36,096 nucleotides of DNA, from IMG/VR virus record IMGVR_UViG_3300042868_005781, positions 1 through 36,096 of that record; one strand, 5' to 3'. Both the position numbers and the translations under genes were made by a program. This stretch comes from a virus. Position 1 is the stretch's first letter; each line of letters opens with the position of its first letter. The notes below the pieces were generated by a model. That model searched no databases, was not told where the DNA came from, and saw only the letters and a list, made by a program, of their open reading frames with translations. This document shows positions 1 to 7,951 of this stretch, piece after piece.

Positions 1-186
1 GACATTTGTGTCAAACACCGCCGACGTTCCACTTGTTCCCGTTTGAGCCGCCAAGAAAGAACCTTCCAACGTTCCGTCAAGATACACGTTTATTTGCTGC
101 TGAATGACCGCCGACGGTTCAATGGAGCGAAACGCCACGGGATAAAGGGAACTTGATATTGTATCGGGGTTTATCGTGTAACTCAT
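1..186 (-). CDS. Partial tail protein, N-terminus only (cut by window edge)
   Basis: An ATG at 186-184 opens a frame that stays open to base 1, giving 62 residues beginning MSYTINPDTISSSLYP. The start overlaps the stop of the upstream gene as ATGA, the same coupling used by its neighbours, which supports a real gene. The visible part is Ser/Thr-rich with short predicted beta segments (INVYLDGTLEG), as in phage tail or baseplate proteins. It follows a gp10-like tail-completion gene. The function cannot be fixed from 62 residues; a structural tail role is inferred from position. Confidence 0.6.
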   Translation of the reverse strand, partial: MSYTINPDTISSSLYPVAFRSIEPSAVIQQQINVYLDGTLEGSFLAAQTGTSGTSAVFDTNV

Positions 187-710
187 CTGTTTAAAATTGA
201 TTTGTAAAATGTTTCAACCGTGGTTTCAATGCTGTATGTAATCGCCCTGTTTATCAAGTCAGCCATTTCAGCCTCCTTCTTTTCAAGTGCCTGTTCAATG
301 AAGCCCGTGCGTTTTCCCGTCTTTGAATGCTTTTGACTTTTAATCGTTGGCATCCCTTCCTTTTTATGCTTTGAGGCAATAGCAAAGGCAATACCCTTTG
401 CCTCTTTGTCACTTTTACCCATTCTTTGTTGAACATATTTCATCAAGCCTTTAATGTATTCGCTTTCTTTTCGTCCGCTCCCAGGGTAATAAGGAATCTT
501 TGTTGAAGGTACGCCCTGGTTATTTATCGCCATGTAATCAGGAACATAGCCTTCAATGATAATCTTATCGGTTTCCATGCGAATAACCGTTTCCATGTTC
601 TTAATGGCTGAGCCTGTCAAGTTATGCCCTTGCGCTTTCCATTCATTCGCCACGGCTTCAATAGCCATTTGCGCAATGTCATCCGCTAAAATTTGCAGCT
701 CTTTCTCCAT
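183..710 (-). CDS. Tail completion protein, HK97 gp10-like
   Basis: This 175-aa protein resembles the HK97 gp10/gpZ-type tail completion family. Its N-terminal helix (LADDIAQMAIEAVANEW) is followed by a central basic stretch with SGRKESEYIKGLMKYVQQRM. It has no signal peptide or membrane segment. Proteins of this type cap or complete the tail near the head-tail junction. It lies among small tail genes and overlaps the next gene as ATGA, so translation is probably coupled. The assignment rests on length, composition and position; I see no invariant residue that settles it. Confidence 0.55.
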   Translation of the reverse strand: MEKELQILADDIAQMAIEAVANEWKAQGHNLTGSAIKNMETVIRMETDKIIIEGYVPDYMAINNQGVPSTKIPYYPGSGRKESEYIKGLMKYVQQRMGKSDKEAKGIAFAIASKHKKEGMPTIKSQKHSKTGKRTGFIEQALEKKEAEMADLINRAITYSIETTVETFYKSILNR

Positions 711-746
711 AATGAAAAGAGGTAACCCCGAAGGGCTACCGTGTTT

Positions 747-1136
747 TTATGCCACTGTCAAAGCCAATGCACTTGCGTTAAATTTCACCTCATCCCCCGT
801 TGCAATGGTCTTACTTGCCGTCAACGCGCCTGCGAATAACATATTGCCACCTGTAATGGTATCAAACACTGCCACATGCGTAGCCGTTGCGCCCGATGCT
901 GCACTTGATGTAATCGTAATCGCTGCCGCGTTTGTCAATGTCCCTGCGCCACCTGTTCCCCGTGTCCATCCACCTGCTGCAACGGCTATGCGTGTGTACA
1001 AAGCACCTGTGGCAGAGCCTGCATCAGTTGGGTCTTGTGAATACAATTGTACAAAGGTAGACGTGGGAGCTGTGGCAAAGGTAGTTCCATTTATCCACCC
1101 TGTTATTTGGTCTTCTAAATAATTTGAAAAAGCCAT
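747..1136 (-). CDS. Small virion/tail fibre structural protein
   Basis: The 129-aa protein begins MAFSNYLEDQITGWINGTTF and contains LYSQDPTDAGSATG, AAITITSSAASGATATHV and FDTITGGNMLFAGAL. This pattern is widespread in phage virion proteins, often annotated as tail fibre or virion structural protein. The family typically has an N-terminal helix followed by a beta-rich Ala/Thr/Gly domain, as here. It is expected to be displayed on the virion. It sits between the 133-aa PPKPYPSW protein and the tail completion gene. The family match is good; the exact location in the particle is not known from the sequence. Confidence 0.65.
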   Translation of the reverse strand: MAFSNYLEDQITGWINGTTFATAPTSTFVQLYSQDPTDAGSATGALYTRIAVAAGGWTRGTGGAGTLTNAAAITITSSAASGATATHVAVFDTITGGNMLFAGALTASKTIATGDEVKFNASALALTVA

Positions 1137-1148
1137 GATATTTATTTT

Positions 1149-1547
1149 TTAGTTAATGTTAAAATCTGTGTTTAATTCCCAATTCACTATTTCCTCATTC
1201 CAAATGTAATTATTACCATCATTTGGATAAGGTATTGGTGATTCATAAAGACAAGTATCTTCATTTAATATCCATGAAGGATAAGGCTTAGGTGGTATAA
1301 AAGCATCTCTAATTTCATCGTAATAATATCCAATTCCAGCATAGTTTTTTCTAAATGCTTTGCTTTGGTCTATACTTGGTATTCCATTTGTATAATGGAT
1401 GCCGCCACGCGTGTTGTAAGAGGTGCGTTTGCAAACAATGCCTAATTCATTATGCCAGCCAATTTCGCCATTCCAATCATTTTCATGACCAGCACTTATC
1501 ATGTCAATTACAAAATTATTATCGTCTAAGACTGCGTAGTATGCCAT
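1149..1547 (-). CDS. Virion-associated protein with AFIPPKPYPSW motif
   Basis: From the ATG at 1547-1545 this encodes 132 aa beginning MAYYAVLDDNNFVIDMISAG. A longer frame reaches a TTG at 1565, but that start would overlap the upstream stop, and ATG at 1547 gives the normal N-terminus. The C-terminal half has GYYYDEIRDAFIPPKPYPSW and PYPNDGNNYIWNEE, a signature I know from small structural proteins of marine and T4-like phages. The exact role is unknown. Codon use is more AT-rich (many TTA, ATT, AAT) than in the flanking tail genes, which may mean separate acquisition. Confidence 0.6.
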   Translation of the reverse strand: MAYYAVLDDNNFVIDMISAGHENDWNGEIGWHNELGIVCKRTSYNTRGGIHYTNGIPSIDQSKAFRKNYAGIGYYYDEIRDAFIPPKPYPSWILNEDTCLYESPIPYPNDGNNYIWNEEIVNWELNTDFNIN

Positions 1548-1558
1548 ATTATTAATTT

Positions 1559-3211
1559 TTACCAAGATATATTCCCATTACCAGCCGTAAATATATATGT
1601 TTTATAGCCTGTTCTTGCAGTTGATGGTGCAGGAGCAGTTGTTCCTCCAGCTGCTTGTCCATTGCAAACGTGTGAACTATGTATAGTGACAAGGTCACTA
1701 AATGTATTAGAATAAGAAATTATTACCACGCCAGAACCTCCGTTGCCACCTGCGCCTGTGCCAGATGCACCACCTCCGCCCGCGCCTTTGTTTGCCTCAC
1801 CTGCAGTGGGTGCCGTAGCTCCACTTGAGCGACCTCCGCTACCGCCACCGCCGTCACCGCCTACAATTACCGTTGTTGAAGTACCGCTTCTTGCTGCGCT
1901 TCCTCCTCCGCCTCGTTGAATTGACGTGCCTGTTATACTGGAAAATATACCATCTCCGCCAGAGCCAAGTCCGTCCGTGTTGCCTGCCTCGGCACTTCCA
2001 CCACCACCACCAGCGGGATAAGGGTCAATTGCAACTCCTGCCCCACCTGCATAACCTTGATTAGCAGTTCCGCTGCCACCGTTTGTAGCTGAAGGACCTG
2101 TAGCTCCACCGCCACCCCCTGATCCGCCCGTAGAACCATCAACATTGTGATTTCCATTTCCACCCCCTTGCGAAGTAACGCTATTAAATATACTTGTAGT
2201 ACCATTTGTTAACGACGCGCCTCCAGTTCCAACTTTCACTAAGTATTGCGTACCCTTTATAACATTTAATGGAGACTCAGCTGATGCGCCACCCCCTGAA
2301 ATTTCACCGCTAACACTGCATCGATAACCACCTGCTCCACCGCCACCAGAATTATAAGCGACGTTTCCTCCTCCTCCTCCACCACCACCAGCAACTACAA
2401 GATAATCAACCAATACCGAAGGCGCACCCACCGTCAAATCTGCCGCCGTTGTCCCAGCCCCTGTCAATGATGCTTGAACAAGTTTAGGAATACTTATGTC
2501 CCCCGTGACATTTGCCGACGTTAACAAGGAGGCTTGCACCTTTTGAACGAAGTTAATGTCACCCGTCAATGTGCCGAAGGCATTCAGTGAAGATGCAACC
2601 TTTTTAACAAGGGCAATGTCGGCGGTCACCGTTGCCCTGCCTTCCAAACTTGCGGCAAATTTTATGATTGATTTCAACGAAGCGGTTAAGTTGCTCGATG
2701 TAACAATGTTGGCAATGCACTGAACCAACGTTATAACGCCTGGGTCACAGTTGGTAGGTACAACCAAATTAAAGCTAAGTTGTACGGTTATCATTCTTTG
2801 AATACCCGTAAAGGAATCAAAAGTAATCGACGGTGCCTCAGGAATAAAAAGGTAGTTTGGTAAAATGCTTTGTTTTATCTTATTCAACCGTTGAATGAAA
2901 TAATTTGCATACTGCTGAAGATTTGCCCACTTGTCTATCTGTAACGTCGGGTCTTCATCGCCTTCATTGTCATAACCAAGCAAATCGTCAAAGAACAAAG
3001 TCACTTGATACGTATCTTGTTTCCTCGTTTGGTCTGACCCTGTAATCGTTGGCACGGAAAAGAAAATGCGGGGGAACTCGTTCAACTCCTGAAAGTCCTC
3101 CGTGTTTCCTTGTCGCACGCGGTCGGAAGCCCAACCGAAATTGTAACTTTTTATCGCCGTTATTTCGTCTGCCGTGTCATTAAAAACGTCGCTTATTTCC
3201 CTAATATTCAT
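1559..3211 (-). CDS. Tail-terminator-like domain fused to 20-aa repeats and glycine-rich adhesin-like domain
   Basis: This 550-aa protein has three visible parts. Residues 1-165 resemble a tail-terminator or completion domain (FPRIFFSVPTITGS, QIDKWANLQQYANYFIQRLN, SFTGIQRMITVQLSFNLVV). Residues 182-261 hold four 20-residue repeats of the form xxKxxASLxxxxxxTxDIxx. Residues 267-470 form a glycine-rich domain starting VDYLVVAGGGGGG, typical of phage fibre-tip or receptor-binding domains, and the protein ends in YKTYIFTAGNGNISW, also usual for such tips. A terminator-like domain carrying an adhesin is unusual, because the terminator normally sits at the head-proximal end of the tail. The reading frame is continuous, and the preceding gene ends just upstream. 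A host-binding or virion-decorating role is inferred. Confidence 0.6.
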   Translation of the reverse strand: MNIREISDVFNDTADEITAIKSYNFGWASDRVRQGNTEDFQELNEFPRIFFSVPTITGSDQTRKQDTYQVTLFFDDLLGYDNEGDEDPTLQIDKWANLQQYANYFIQRLNKIKQSILPNYLFIPEAPSITFDSFTGIQRMITVQLSFNLVVPTNCDPGVITLVQCIANIVTSSNLTASLKSIIKFAASLEGRATVTADIALVKKVASSLNAFGTLTGDINFVQKVQASLLTSANVTGDISIPKLVQASLTGAGTTAADLTVGAPSVLVDYLVVAGGGGGGGGNVAYNSGGGGAGGYRCSVSGEISGGGASAESPLNVIKGTQYLVKVGTGGASLTNGTTSIFNSVTSQGGGNGNHNVDGSTGGSGGGGGATGPSATNGGSGTANQGYAGGAGVAIDPYPAGGGGGSAEAGNTDGLGSGGDGIFSSITGTSIQRGGGGSAARSGTSTTVIVGGDGGGGSGGRSSGATAPTAGEANKGAGGGGASGTGAGGNGGSGVVIISYSNTFSDLVTIHSSHVCNGQAAGGTTAPAPSTARTGYKTYIFTAGNGNISW

Positions 3212-3486
3212 TTTTTACTTTGCTTTTGTATTTCATGATACAAGTTATCTTCTGCCGCTTTGCTCGCAAGGTATTGAAATACCTCGTACAAATTTGCCCT
3301 TTCGCTTGATTGTAAGGGGGTCAAGCCTGCCAAGTTAAACAAGCCGCACTCAGCTATTTTCTTAATCGTCAAGTACCAACCGTATTTGTCATTCAATTGT
3401 CTTGAAGCGCTGGCATACTTTGCATCGCCTTTTTGAGCATAGAGGTCTGCAAATCTACTTGATAACTCTCGCTTAACTTCATCAAA
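3208..3486 (-). CDS. -1 frame extension of the tail-chaperone-like gene (T-like domain)
   Basis: This frame has no ATG. It is open from just after a TGA at 3501-3499 to the TAA at 3210-3208, and it lies in the -1 register relative to the 297-aa upstream gene. Its only start is a poor TTG at 3396. The run of nine T (3492-3484 on the minus strand) offers a T TTT TTT slippery heptamer. Slipping there joins residue 267 of the upstream protein to 92 residues of this frame, a 359-aa fusion, as in the gpG/gpGT pair of lambda-like tails. An assembly or sequencing indel in the T9 run is the main alternative. Confidence 0.5.
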   Translation of the reverse strand, partial: FDEVKRELSSRFADLYAQKGDAKYASASRQLNDKYGWYLTIKKIAECGLFNLAGLTPLQSSERANLYEVFQYLASKAAEDNLYHEIQKQSKK

Positions 3487-4286
3487 AAAAAACCAATTTC
3501 AAAGCCAACCTGTAAAGGCAATTTTAAAAAGTCAATGCAATTCCTTTGAAAAACCTCGTCGCTATATGCCTCATCCTTTTTCCTCAGTAACACGGCGATA
3601 ACATGAAGCAAGCCTTGTGCATCATTGTTTTCAATTGCTTTCCTTCCTTTGTCAAATTGGGCTGCCTCAGCGAATTCAAGTAACGTGGATTTTGCCATTA
3701 GCTTATCAGGAAGGTAATACAAAGTGCCATTGAAGTCATAAATCTGTTTGTATTTCAATTCCTCGGGAACGCTTATTGCATTGAGGATCTTTGTAAACAT
3801 GAAGGTAAGGTATTTTAACTCCAGACTTTTGGCAACTTTGCCATAACACGCATCCAAAGGAATGCCCGTGAAATAGTTTACCACCTTTGCCATGTACGGG
3901 TATTTTACCTGAGCCTCCCAAACCTCGTCCATGATTTCAAGGCACTTGTCTAATGCCTTTTGATTTGCATTGAACTGGTCAATCAACGCTGGAAGAAAAC
4001 GACGCACATTGTCTTTGACATCTTTTGTCAAAAGAATTATTTCACATTCCTGAACAACGTCCTCACGCAATTTAAATAAGTCAATGCCCAACTTCTTTGC
4101 ATACGGTTTAATTTTTTCATACGCCGCCATCATTTGCTTTTGTGCAACAAGGGCATCAAGTTCAACCTCGGGGTATTGAGGCAGGATAAACTTATGGAAA
4201 TAAACGTATTGTTCAAGCGTTATATCCGCTGCGGTCTCAGGGTAAAAATACTTTGTATCTGAATGACTTAAATGAAATTGTACCAT
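3393..4286 (-). CDS. Tail assembly chaperone-like protein (0-frame product)
   Basis: The 297-aa protein begins MVQFHLSHSDTKYFYPETAA and is helical and charged, with no signal peptide. I do not recognise it from sequence alone. The proposal that it is a tail assembly chaperone comes from the T9 slippery run at codons 266-268 and the long -1 frame after it, plus its location among tail genes. It is longer than typical gpG proteins (about 140 aa). Its ATG overlaps the TAA of the upstream gene by one base. It could also be an unrelated structural protein. Confidence 0.5.
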   Translation of the reverse strand: MVQFHLSHSDTKYFYPETAADITLEQYVYFHKFILPQYPEVELDALVAQKQMMAAYEKIKPYAKKLGIDLFKLREDVVQECEIILLTKDVKDNVRRFLPALIDQFNANQKALDKCLEIMDEVWEAQVKYPYMAKVVNYFTGIPLDACYGKVAKSLELKYLTFMFTKILNAISVPEELKYKQIYDFNGTLYYLPDKLMAKSTLLEFAEAAQFDKGRKAIENNDAQGLLHVIAVLLRKKDEAYSDEVFQRNCIDFLKLPLQVGFEIGFFLMKLSESYQVDLQTSMLKKAMQSMPALQDN

Positions 4287-4585
4287 TATTTGCGCCTGTT
4301 TTTCTTTGTTGGTTCGGGAATGTTATCTGCTATCATTGCGCTCGGTTCAACGCCTTTTCCATTTTCTTTAACCTCTGGGGTTAATACTTTTGCATGGCTA
4401 ACAAGGGGCAATGATTCAGGGCGTTTAAATTCCCTGTACATTCCCGTGCCTGTCAAACGTACCGCTTTTTCCAAGTGCGAGCGAAGGAGAAGTAATTGTT
4501 TCCTTCGCATCGGGTGTTCCTCTATTTCAAGTGTTATCACCTTAATCAAGTCAATGATGTAATGCGCCTTTTCGTTGTTTGTCAT
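4286..4585 (-). CDS. Unknown small protein upstream of the chaperone-like gene
   Basis: Starting at ATG 4585-4583 gives 99 aa beginning MTNNEKAHYIIDLIKVITLE. This start overlaps the upstream TGA as ATGA, like the three genes before it. A TTG-started extension to 4624 is possible but less likely. The N-terminal half is helical; the C-terminal half is rich in Pro, Lys and Glu and ends in KKNRRK. No family is recognised. It is translationally linked to the genes on both sides. Confidence 0.6.
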   Translation of the reverse strand: MTNNEKAHYIIDLIKVITLEIEEHPMRRKQLLLLRSHLEKAVRLTGTGMYREFKRPESLPLVSHAKVLTPEVKENGKGVEPSAMIADNIPEPTKKNRRK

Positions 4586-4824
4586 TTCGTTATGATATTT
4601 TTTAAATGCAGCTCCACTTCGCACCAGTACGCCGTGTTTTCATCCACGTCTGAGCCAAGCTGTCCGCAAATCGTTTGGTTATTGCTTATGATTTGTTCGG
4701 TCAAAAGCAAGCATATTTTCTTTGCCTCCAGCCAACTGTCGTATTCACCTGTTACCACGTGCCGATAAGGCAATGTGTCGTAAATTATCAAATGCAATTC
4801 CCTTGCTTTTTCCTGAGGTGTCAT
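4582..4824 (-). CDS. MTPxEKA-family small protein, paralog 3
   Basis: This 80-aa protein begins MTPQEKARELHLIIYDTLPY and ends with YWCEVELHLKNIITK. It shares the start motif MTPxEKAxEL, an AKK-C-L segment and a terminal YW-EVE motif with the two genes upstream (4821-5039, 5036-5377), and the same end motif with 19639-19869. The three minus-strand copies are joined by ATGA overlaps. No known function. Its divergence from the other copies argues against an assembly duplication. Confidence 0.65.
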   Translation of the reverse strand: MTPQEKARELHLIIYDTLPYRHVVTGEYDSWLEAKKICLLLTEQIISNNQTICGQLGSDVDENTAYWCEVELHLKNIITK

Positions 4825-5039
4825 AGGTTTTGTATTTCTTGTTTTACTTCTTTCCAGTAATTAATAGAAGGGGATGTGTCGTTTGTATTCGTTAAAAGAT
4901 AATGGATTTTTATTAACTCGTCCACGGCAATCAATGCGCATTTTTTAGCATTAATTTTTTTCATGTTATCGCCTAAAAATGAGGTTATTTCATTCCTAAA
5001 CTTATCAACTAACTCCTGTGCCTTTTCCTTCGGTGTCAT
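4821..5039 (-). CDS. MTPxEKA-family small protein, paralog 2
   Basis: The 72-aa protein begins MTPKEKAQELVDKFRNEITS, has NAKKCALIAVDELIK in the middle and ends SINYWKEVKQEIQNL. The last block closely matches the C-terminus of the plus-strand gene at 19639-19869 (FNYWKEVEREIQNF). It overlaps its upstream and downstream paralogs as ATGA. No enzyme motif or membrane segment is visible. Function unknown. Confidence 0.65.
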   Translation of the reverse strand: MTPKEKAQELVDKFRNEITSFLGDNMKKINAKKCALIAVDELIKIHYLLTNTNDTSPSINYWKEVKQEIQNL

Positions 5040-5377
5040 ATACTTTCGATTTCGTGTTCAACCTCTTCCCAAAAATGATACTCATCTTCGCTGCCTTGTA
5101 CCTCAATGTTCCACTTTTCTTTCAATACCTCCCGTGCCGCAAACAAGGCGCTTTGCTTTGCGAGGATTGAAACAAGTATCTCCTGTCCAAGTTCGCCTCC
5201 GATGCTTTGAATCATGTTGTAATAATGCGTAAATAATTCGTCTGCTTTTTCCTTTGGTGTCATTTGTTTGCTTTGCTTAATAGGATTTATTATTACGTCT
5301 TTTGAACTCGTGGTATTTGATTTACCTAAAATTTCAGGAAACTTTACTAAAAATTCAACCGCCGTTTGTTTTTCCAT
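5036..5377 (-). CDS. MTPxEKA-family protein with KQTAVE N-terminal module, paralog 1
   Basis: The 113-aa protein has two parts. Residues 1-38 begin MEKQTAVEFLVKFPEILGKS, which resembles the start of the 72-aa gene at 19424 (MKQTAVEWLVEEM). From residue 39 it has the family motif MTPKEKADELFTHYYNMIQS, an AKQSALFAAREVL segment and a terminal FWEEVEHEIESI. It may be a fusion of two small-protein families found in this genome, or translation may also start at the internal MTPKEK. It directly follows the large terminase gene. Function unknown. Confidence 0.65.
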   Translation of the reverse strand: MEKQTAVEFLVKFPEILGKSNTTSSKDVIINPIKQSKQMTPKEKADELFTHYYNMIQSIGGELGQEILVSILAKQSALFAAREVLKEKWNIEVQGSEDEYHFWEEVEHEIESI

Positions 5378-5383
5378 ATCTTT

Positions 5384-6613
5384 TTAATTAAATGCCAATA
5401 CGTCCGAGCCTTCCAATAGCCTCATGCACCCGTAGCGAAGCGCGTCAATCCCGTGGTTATCCGCGTCCATTGGTGTTGAACTTTTTTTATCGTTCCAAAT
5501 ATAATTCCTTAACTCATATTTCATATTATACGATTCCTCGGTGACCACAATCGTAAAGTCAGCCATTTTCTTTATCCCATCAACCACGCTGCCTGCGTAC
5601 TTTTCCGTCTTATGCACGTTGATACCATTTGAGGCAAGCGCGTCTATCAACCGTGGTTCGCTTGTATCAGCCACAACCATGGCATCAAGTTCAATGCTAT
5701 TCCTAATCTTTGTCAATACCATGTCGTATGAAAGGCTTTGTTCGTAAATGATTTCCTTCACATATATCTTATTTGCCGTGGTATCAACCGCAACTTTGAC
5801 CAATGCCAAAGGATCGGGATAAAAACCAAAGTCAAGCCCGTAGGCAAAAGGCAAAGAGTTATCAAATTCGCCTTCAATCCAGTTTGGAAATACAACGCCT
5901 TGCTTCTTATCCAGCCATTTACCAAGAAACCTGTGCGCGTATGCCTCAGGTGACTTGCTTTTTATTGCCTCAATCTTTGCAATATAATCCTTGCTTATGT
6001 TATGGTAGTTATCAAGGTAGGTCGTATGAATGTGCGTTATGTCCTCATGCGTACTTATCGGTATCGAATGCCCGTCAATCATCTCCATGCGGTGCGACTT
6101 TTCAAACCAACGTTTCCAAATCCAATGTTCCACGTCCTGCGGGTTCATCACCAGGATAACAAGGTTTGGCGTATCAGGCATACGAATTGATTCGTCGATT
6201 GTATCGAAGTCCTTTTCGCTTACAAATTCTTCAGCCTCGTCCACGATGAACACATTTAACGCGGGTATTGACTTTAACTTTGCCGTTTGATTTCCGCTGC
6301 TTGTTTTGATTCCTGAAAAGATTATTTCGCTCTTTGTTACCTTGTGACTTATTTGCGCGTTTGTCATTTGAAATTCATCGCCAACGCCTAACAAGTCAAT
6401 TTTTTCACGGAACTCCGGTATAACAGATATGTTAGCACTTGATAAGGTGTAACGTGTAAAAAGTATTTTCCAACCTTTGTTGGCAAGTAGCATGTTACAA
6501 GCCCAAAGCCCAACGGTGAATGACTTTGCCGAACCACGTCCCCCAGTTATCAGGAAGTAACGGGTTCGAGGTTGCCAAAGGGCTTCATACTTTTCACTAA
6601 CCTTTATCTCCAT
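5384..6613 (-). CDS. terL: Terminase large subunit
   Basis: The 409-aa protein is the DNA-packaging motor. Walker A is GGRGSAKS at residues 24-31 and Walker B is VFIVDEAEEF at 121-130, followed by VILVMNP near 152-158. The nuclease domain begins near 258 with YGLDFGFYPDP (D261), continues with AMVVADTSEP (D316) and ends with DADNHGIDALRYG (D390), the three acidic positions expected for an RNase H-fold terminase nuclease. Length fits the PBSX/SPP1-like group. It pumps genomic DNA into the prohead through the portal. It lies just downstream of the small terminase gene with one small membrane-protein gene between. Confidence 0.95.
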   Translation of the reverse strand: MEIKVSEKYEALWQPRTRYFLITGGRGSAKSFTVGLWACNMLLANKGWKILFTRYTLSSANISVIPEFREKIDLLGVGDEFQMTNAQISHKVTKSEIIFSGIKTSSGNQTAKLKSIPALNVFIVDEAEEFVSEKDFDTIDESIRMPDTPNLVILVMNPQDVEHWIWKRWFEKSHRMEMIDGHSIPISTHEDITHIHTTYLDNYHNISKDYIAKIEAIKSKSPEAYAHRFLGKWLDKKQGVVFPNWIEGEFDNSLPFAYGLDFGFYPDPLALVKVAVDTTANKIYVKEIIYEQSLSYDMVLTKIRNSIELDAMVVADTSEPRLIDALASNGINVHKTEKYAGSVVDGIKKMADFTIVVTEESYNMKYELRNYIWNDKKSSTPMDADNHGIDALRYGCMRLLEGSDVLAFN

Positions 6614-6822
6614 TTAAAAGGATTATTTAAATCAACCTCATTCCAAAAACCAATAACACCAAATAAAATAATTCCAACAAAAAATGCTATTGTAAGAGTC
6701 AAATAAGACAAAGGATTAAAAGGGTTCAGCCTTCTTTCTTCAACCATGTACATTTTATGACTTGGCATTATTTTTCTTAGTTGAATAACCTTTAAAAATG
6801 TTAAAATCTTAACTCTATTCAT
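6604..6822 (-). CDS. Small single-pass membrane protein between terminase genes
   Basis: The 72-aa protein has one clear membrane segment near residues 40-60 (SYLTLTIAFFVGIILFGVIG). It begins inside the end of the small terminase gene and ends inside the start of terL, so it is in the same transcript. Methionines at residues 19 and 24 are possible shorter starts. Codon use is strongly AT-rich compared with terL, suggesting an inserted accessory gene. Function unknown. Confidence 0.5.
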   Translation of the reverse strand: MNRVKILTFLKVIQLRKIMPSHKMYMVEERRLNPFNPLSYLTLTIAFFVGIILFGVIGFWNEVDLNNPFKWR

Positions 6823-7126
6823 TCGCCTTATCCTTTGTAAATATTATCGTTGGCACGGTGACCTTTTCCCCCTGCGTTGTAATATCAATGTTTTGCTTTG
6901 CCTTCCCGTATGCCCTGTCAAGAAGCAACTGAGCCGCCTTGATATCACCCTTTGCCGCCTGTTCGCGAAGCTTCATGATAATGGCTTCACCTGCACTAAT
7001 GCCGTCTTTTTCAGCGCCTAACACATTTGCCATTATAAGGTCAAGGGCTGGGAGTTTCTTAGGGCGTCCGTTGGGGTTGCCTATCTGTCCTTTTTTAAAT
7101 GGTTTTAAATTTTTTTCATTTGCCAT
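6815..7126 (-). CDS. Terminase small subunit, DUF5681-type
   Basis: The 103-aa protein has the DUF5681 signature KPFKKGQIGNPNGRPKK at residues 8-24, followed by a helical region (AGEAIIMKLREQAAKGDIKA). Proteins with this N-terminus are regularly encoded immediately before terL in phages of many hosts and are taken to be the DNA-recognition subunit of the packaging motor. Position here, one small gene before terL, agrees. DNA recognition itself is inferred. Confidence 0.8.
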   Translation of the reverse strand: MANEKNLKPFKKGQIGNPNGRPKKLPALDLIMANVLGAEKDGISAGEAIIMKLREQAAKGDIKAAQLLLDRAYGKAKQNIDITTQGEKVTVPTIIFTKDKANE

Positions 7127-7135
7127 TTCTCACAT

Positions 7136-7951
7136 TTAGTTCACATTTATTGCATCTGAATTGAGCGCAAGGGTCGGATTCGAACCGCCTATTTCAATGC
7201 TGGAAGCATCGCGTTTATCCTGATTAACTTCTTGCGCTTGTTGCCTTTCGGCTAATGTTATCTTTTCACCTTTGTACATTCCCGCACCCATTTTGTCAAT
7301 CATTGAGAATGGTAAAATAGGAACGGTAATTTTACATGATTTGTCAATTAGGTAAATGTATCTTAATTGAAATCCTTCAATTGGCTTTGCTATTGCTTTT
7401 ATTTGATTCCAAATGTTTGACGCCATATTAATATTATAGGCATGACATATTTTTTTCACTTGAGGGTCTTTGTAGTCATTTCTAAAAACTATATCCGCAA
7501 CAACTTCTCTATTAGGAAAAATCATCATTGTTTTATTAACCTTTATTCCAGTCAGATAAAACGAAGCTGCCCTATAATTGCACCCATCACCGCATTGTGT
7601 AGCATCTGAATAACTTAAAATCCACTTTACATGAGGTGCGTTTTTTTTAATTAGTTTAATTGAAATGGCCAAGCATCTACTTTCTGAATTTTTAGGCAAA
7701 TAATCATCAAAAGCCATTCTGTTTAATTCAACATATCCATTCCATGCGCTGGGAGTTACTAAAGTGTATGTTTTAGCTTTTACCATGCTATGACCATACT
7801 GCATAACTCCATGTAGCTTTCCGTCTAAAAAACAGCCAAAATGCAAAACGCTATAAGGAACAACCTTACCAGAATAATGATGCTTTTTTACAAACTCATT
7901 AGCCAACTTTGACGGTATCACCTTGACGATTATTTCCTTTGCTCTGCCCAT
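7136..7951 (-). CDS. Mom-like DNA adenine modification protein (GNAT-like)
   Basis: This 271-aa protein resembles phage Mu Mom, which converts DNA adenines to a methylcarbamoyl-type modified base and so protects against restriction. Visible family features are KKHHYSGKVV near residue 20, FGCFLDGKLHGVMQYGHS, LNRMAFDDYLPKNSESRCLA and WILSYSDATQCGDGCNYRAA. Mu Mom is 241 aa, so the length is similar, with a C-terminal extension here. The gene starts within the 3' end of a ParB-like gene (22-base overlap), a pairing I have often seen for phage Mom homologs. Codon use is more AT-rich than its neighbours. Substrate and target site are unknown. Confidence 0.75.
   Translation of the reverse strand: MGRAKEIIVKVIPSKLANEFVKKHHYSGKVVPYSVLHFGCFLDGKLHGVMQYGHSMVKAKTYTLVTPSAWNGYVELNRMAFDDYLPKNSESRCLAISIKLIKKNAPHVKWILSYSDATQCGDGCNYRAASFYLTGIKVNKTMMIFPNREVVADIVFRNDYKDPQVKKICHAYNINMASNIWNQIKAIAKPIEGFQLRYIYLIDKSCKITVPILPFSMIDKMGAGMYKGEKITLAERQQAQEVNQDKRDASSIEIGGSNPTLALNSDAINVN

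Noticed and set aside
1825-2205. Antisense and shifted frames over the glycine-rich domain as genes
   Set aside because: They are by-products of the repetitive GC-rich Gly codons and have no start context or family resemblance.
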